The position numbers and the translations under genes are program-made. 64,000 nt of DNA from Shewanella sp. Choline-02u-19 (GTDB taxonomy: Bacteria; Pseudomonadota; Gammaproteobacteria; Enterobacterales; Shewanellaceae), in the NCBI RefSeq assembly GCF_002836205.1, contig NZ_PJBE01000013.1, forward strand, positions 2,666,001 to 2,730,000. The letters are read 5' to 3'. How positions within the stretch are numbered: the first letter of the stretch is position 1; each line of letters starts with the position of its first letter. Positions 62,396 to 64,000 of this stretch are shown one piece after another. The notes below the pieces were generated by a model that did no database searches, had not been told where the DNA came from, and saw nothing but the letters and a program-made list of their open reading frames with translations.

Positions 62396-62700
62396 TTATT
62401 GTAATCCTTTTGTTTTCATCATTCTTATGGGTTGTTATAAAGCTGAAAACAACTTGATAACTTGATCTAGAACAATGTTGCTAAATGATTACATTTTCGT
62501 GTTAAGAACTGTGAGCACGATCATCACCAACTACTAATTTAGGGGTACCTATAAATAGGTAGTTGATTCATTTTGCTTAAGTTTATATTTCTAATGCAGG
62601 TAGTTATTAAGATAAACAATATCTAATTTACACATAAAATCAAAGCAGAAAGCCTGCCTATACTCATGGAGTACAAGCAGATTTTATAAAGCATTAACCG
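62396..62700. other. Region upstream of the porin, downstream of the SnoaL lipoprotein
   Basis: About 300 bases with no gene. Promoter-like AT-rich parts and a possible CRP site at 62510 are the only signals; no terminator found for the lipoprotein gene. Confidence 0.35.
62510..62525. promoter_or_regulatory. Possible CRP site before the porin
   Basis: TGTGA-GCACGA-TCATC matches the consensus TGTGA-N6-TCACA at 8 of 10 positions. Confidence 0.35.
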
Positions 62701-63564
62701 CTATAGATTACCGAATTTACCATTAGCATTCTTCCATTGCTCTTTGTTTAAAATGGTTTCCATTACATCCCAATGCTCAGCAATTTTGCCATTTTCAATA
62801 CGGAACAAGTCATAATATGAGGTAGGTTTTCCCGCAAAGCGACCTTCGCTAATGGCTAACACAAAATTACCTTCACCTAATATTTTAAAAGCCTTATCGT
62901 ACTCCATGGTGATCCCTTGTTGTCCCATCGCCTCAATCGCTTGGCCTAAACCAGATACGCCATCGGCAATTGCGGTGTTATGTTGCAGATAATGATCACC
63001 ATCGAAGTACTTTGTAAGCTTGTCGTACTCAGCGTTGATCAAAATAGTTTCCACAAAATCTGCTACTAACGCTTTATTTTCTGCCGTCTTATCTAAATCT
63101 AATACTGTCGTTACACCATCTAACTGTGTTCTACCACTTGGGTTAGCCTGTTGTGCTTTTTGAGCTAAGTTATCCCAATGCTCAACAATCTGACCATTTT
63201 CAAATCGGAATAGATCAAAGCCAACTTTAGGACCAAAAAAATTATAATCGGTATGAGTAAAGACATAATCACCATCTTCAAATACACGCTCAACATTGAC
63301 CTTAGCGCTACCTTTTGGCAGCGCCTGTAGCGCTTCGCCAAAACCTGCTAAACCGTCTGCAATAGCCAAATTGTGCTGAGTATAGTCACTGGCATTCACA
63401 TAAGAGATTGCTTTACTGTCACCGGTCTCTATCGCATTGAGTAGCGCTACCGCTTTAGTTTTATTTGAAATATTCATCGTTGACTCCGATTCTGCAGAAA
63501 GATTTGAACAACCGCCCAGTAAGCTGCTGCTCACCAGTAGTGTTGCAAGTAATTGGGTTTTCAT
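62701..63564 (-). CDS. Lipoprotein with two SnoaL/NTF2-like domains
   Basis: A 287-aa lipoprotein, lipobox LLGGC (near residues 15-19). Two tandem domains of about 120 residues: YTQHNLAIADGLAGFGEAL with DLFRFENGQIVEHWDNL, and YLQHNTAIADGVSGLGQAI with DLFRIENGKIAEHWDVM. The matching blocks show internal duplication of a nuclear-transport-factor-2-like fold of the polyketide cyclase/SnoaL type. Substrate unknown; likely anchored to the outer membrane. An AraC-type gene follows upstream in the same orientation, 94 bases away, and may control it. Confidence 0.85.
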   Translation of the reverse strand: MKTQLLATLLVSSSLLGGCSNLSAESESTMNISNKTKAVALLNAIETGDSKAISYVNASDYTQHNLAIADGLAGFGEALQALPKGSAKVNVERVFEDGDYVFTHTDYNFFGPKVGFDLFRFENGQIVEHWDNLAQKAQQANPSGRTQLDGVTTVLDLDKTAENKALVADFVETILINAEYDKLTKYFDGDHYLQHNTAIADGVSGLGQAIEAMGQQGITMEYDKAFKILGEGNFVLAISEGRFAGKPTSYYDLFRIENGKIAEHWDVMETILNKEQWKNANGKFGNL

Positions 63565-63658
63565 TGTGTATCCCTAACAATTGAATTCGGAGCCATTGTA
63601 GGGTTTGAATGCAGGTTTCAGCAGGTAAAATCAAGCAGTAAAATGGTAAATATGAGCC

Positions 63659-64000
63659 TTAAGTGTTTCGTTTAAATTGGCTTGGGGTCATTAAAGTATG
63701 CTTCTTAAAGTACTTAACAAAATTAGTAGGCTCATCAAACCCTAAATAATCAGATAGTTGCTGAACCTGTATATTATCAATCGACAAACGTCTCTTCGCC
63801 TCTAAGATGGTATAAGAGTCTATCAACTGTTTAGCGGTACGATTCGTCGCCATCTTACAAACTTTATTCAATGTCTTATAAGTCGTCCCAACCTGTAACG
63901 CTAATGCCTTAGCATCTCGCGTATGAGTAAAGGCGTCACTTAAGGTTTCAGTAAAGCGATCAAAACAGTTAATTTGTGTCGGTGTCATCTGATGGTGATA
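63659..64000 (-). CDS. AraC-family transcriptional regulator, 3' part
   Basis: The frame is open through the right window edge, so the N-terminal part lies outside. The visible 113 residues contain the complete AraC DNA-binding domain: two helix-turn-helix motifs with KALALQVGTTYKTLNKVCK and VQQLSDYLGFDEPTNFVKYFKKHTLMTPSQFKR. The YLGFDEPTNFVKYFKK block is the second-HTH signature. Its target could be the adjacent SnoaL lipoprotein. Confidence 0.9.
   Translation of the reverse strand, partial: YHHQMTPTQINCFDRFTETLSDAFTHTRDAKALALQVGTTYKTLNKVCKMATNRTAKQLIDSYTILEAKRRLSIDNIQVQQLSDYLGFDEPTNFVKYFKKHTLMTPSQFKRNT

Overview
The window looks like chromosomal DNA of a marine gammaproteobacterium, most likely Shewanella. 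That rests on recognised gene content and order, not on a database search: yqeY inserted between rpsU and dnaG, pyrB beside hemL, a gspAB (exeAB) pair, a monohaem cytochrome P460 pair, a GlyGly-CTERM protein, and moderate-to-low GC with many compact hairpin terminators. No phage, transposase, CRISPR array or rRNA operon is visible; the sequence is mostly housekeeping with small accessory islands between.

Region by region. 0-12 kb: the 3' end of a GlyGly-CTERM exported protein, rsuA, a maltose-acetyltransferase-type enzyme, a PepO-type lipoprotein peptidase, an exported RelA/SpoT-fold protein, a SUKH-domain protein with an unknown partner, an 82-bp tandem repeat, a GST, and an operon-like set (PH-domain protein, NRAMP-like transporter, serine hydrolase), then yehS. 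12-21 kb: malic enzyme, an unknown lipoprotein, two tandem cytochrome P460 genes, a PAP2 phosphatase, a TPR-GGDEF sensor, queG and dodecin. 21-29 kb: the scsBCD thiol-redox cluster with a small membrane protein in the scsA position, then metE and divergent metR sharing a region with three tandem MetJ-like boxes and a MetR-like site. 29-39 kb: HDOD protein, SGNH esterase, Fur-box-controlled TonB receptor, an Lgt that looks Bacteroidetes-like, pyrB, hemL, a long 'empty' stretch with a minus-strand mini-ORF and terminator, and nhaD.

39-55 kb is the housekeeping core: gspB-gspA, cca, lpp facing its likely partner L,D-transpeptidase, rlmA, uppP, folK-folB, plsY, tsaD, then rpsU-yqeY-dnaG-rpoD and tRNA-Ile(CAU). 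55-64 kb is accessory: a small secreted protein flanked by two decayed copies of the same minus-strand sequence, a HAD-IB phosphatase, a short CstA-type permease, an unknown 144-aa protein, two outer-membrane barrels, a lipoprotein with duplicated SnoaL-like domains, and the 3' part of an AraC-type regulator cut by the window edge.

Genes that work together: lpp with the L,D-transpeptidase (peptidoglycan tethering); uppP, lgt and plsY (envelope lipid and lipoprotein synthesis); folB/folK (folate); scsBCD (periplasmic disulfide and copper stress); metE/metR (methionine); rpsU/dnaG/rpoD (translation, replication, transcription initiation). The least explained items are the exported RelA/SpoT-fold protein, the Bacteroidetes-like Lgt, the 37.2-38.1 kb intergenic unit, and the paired pseudogene remnants around 55-56.6 kb.
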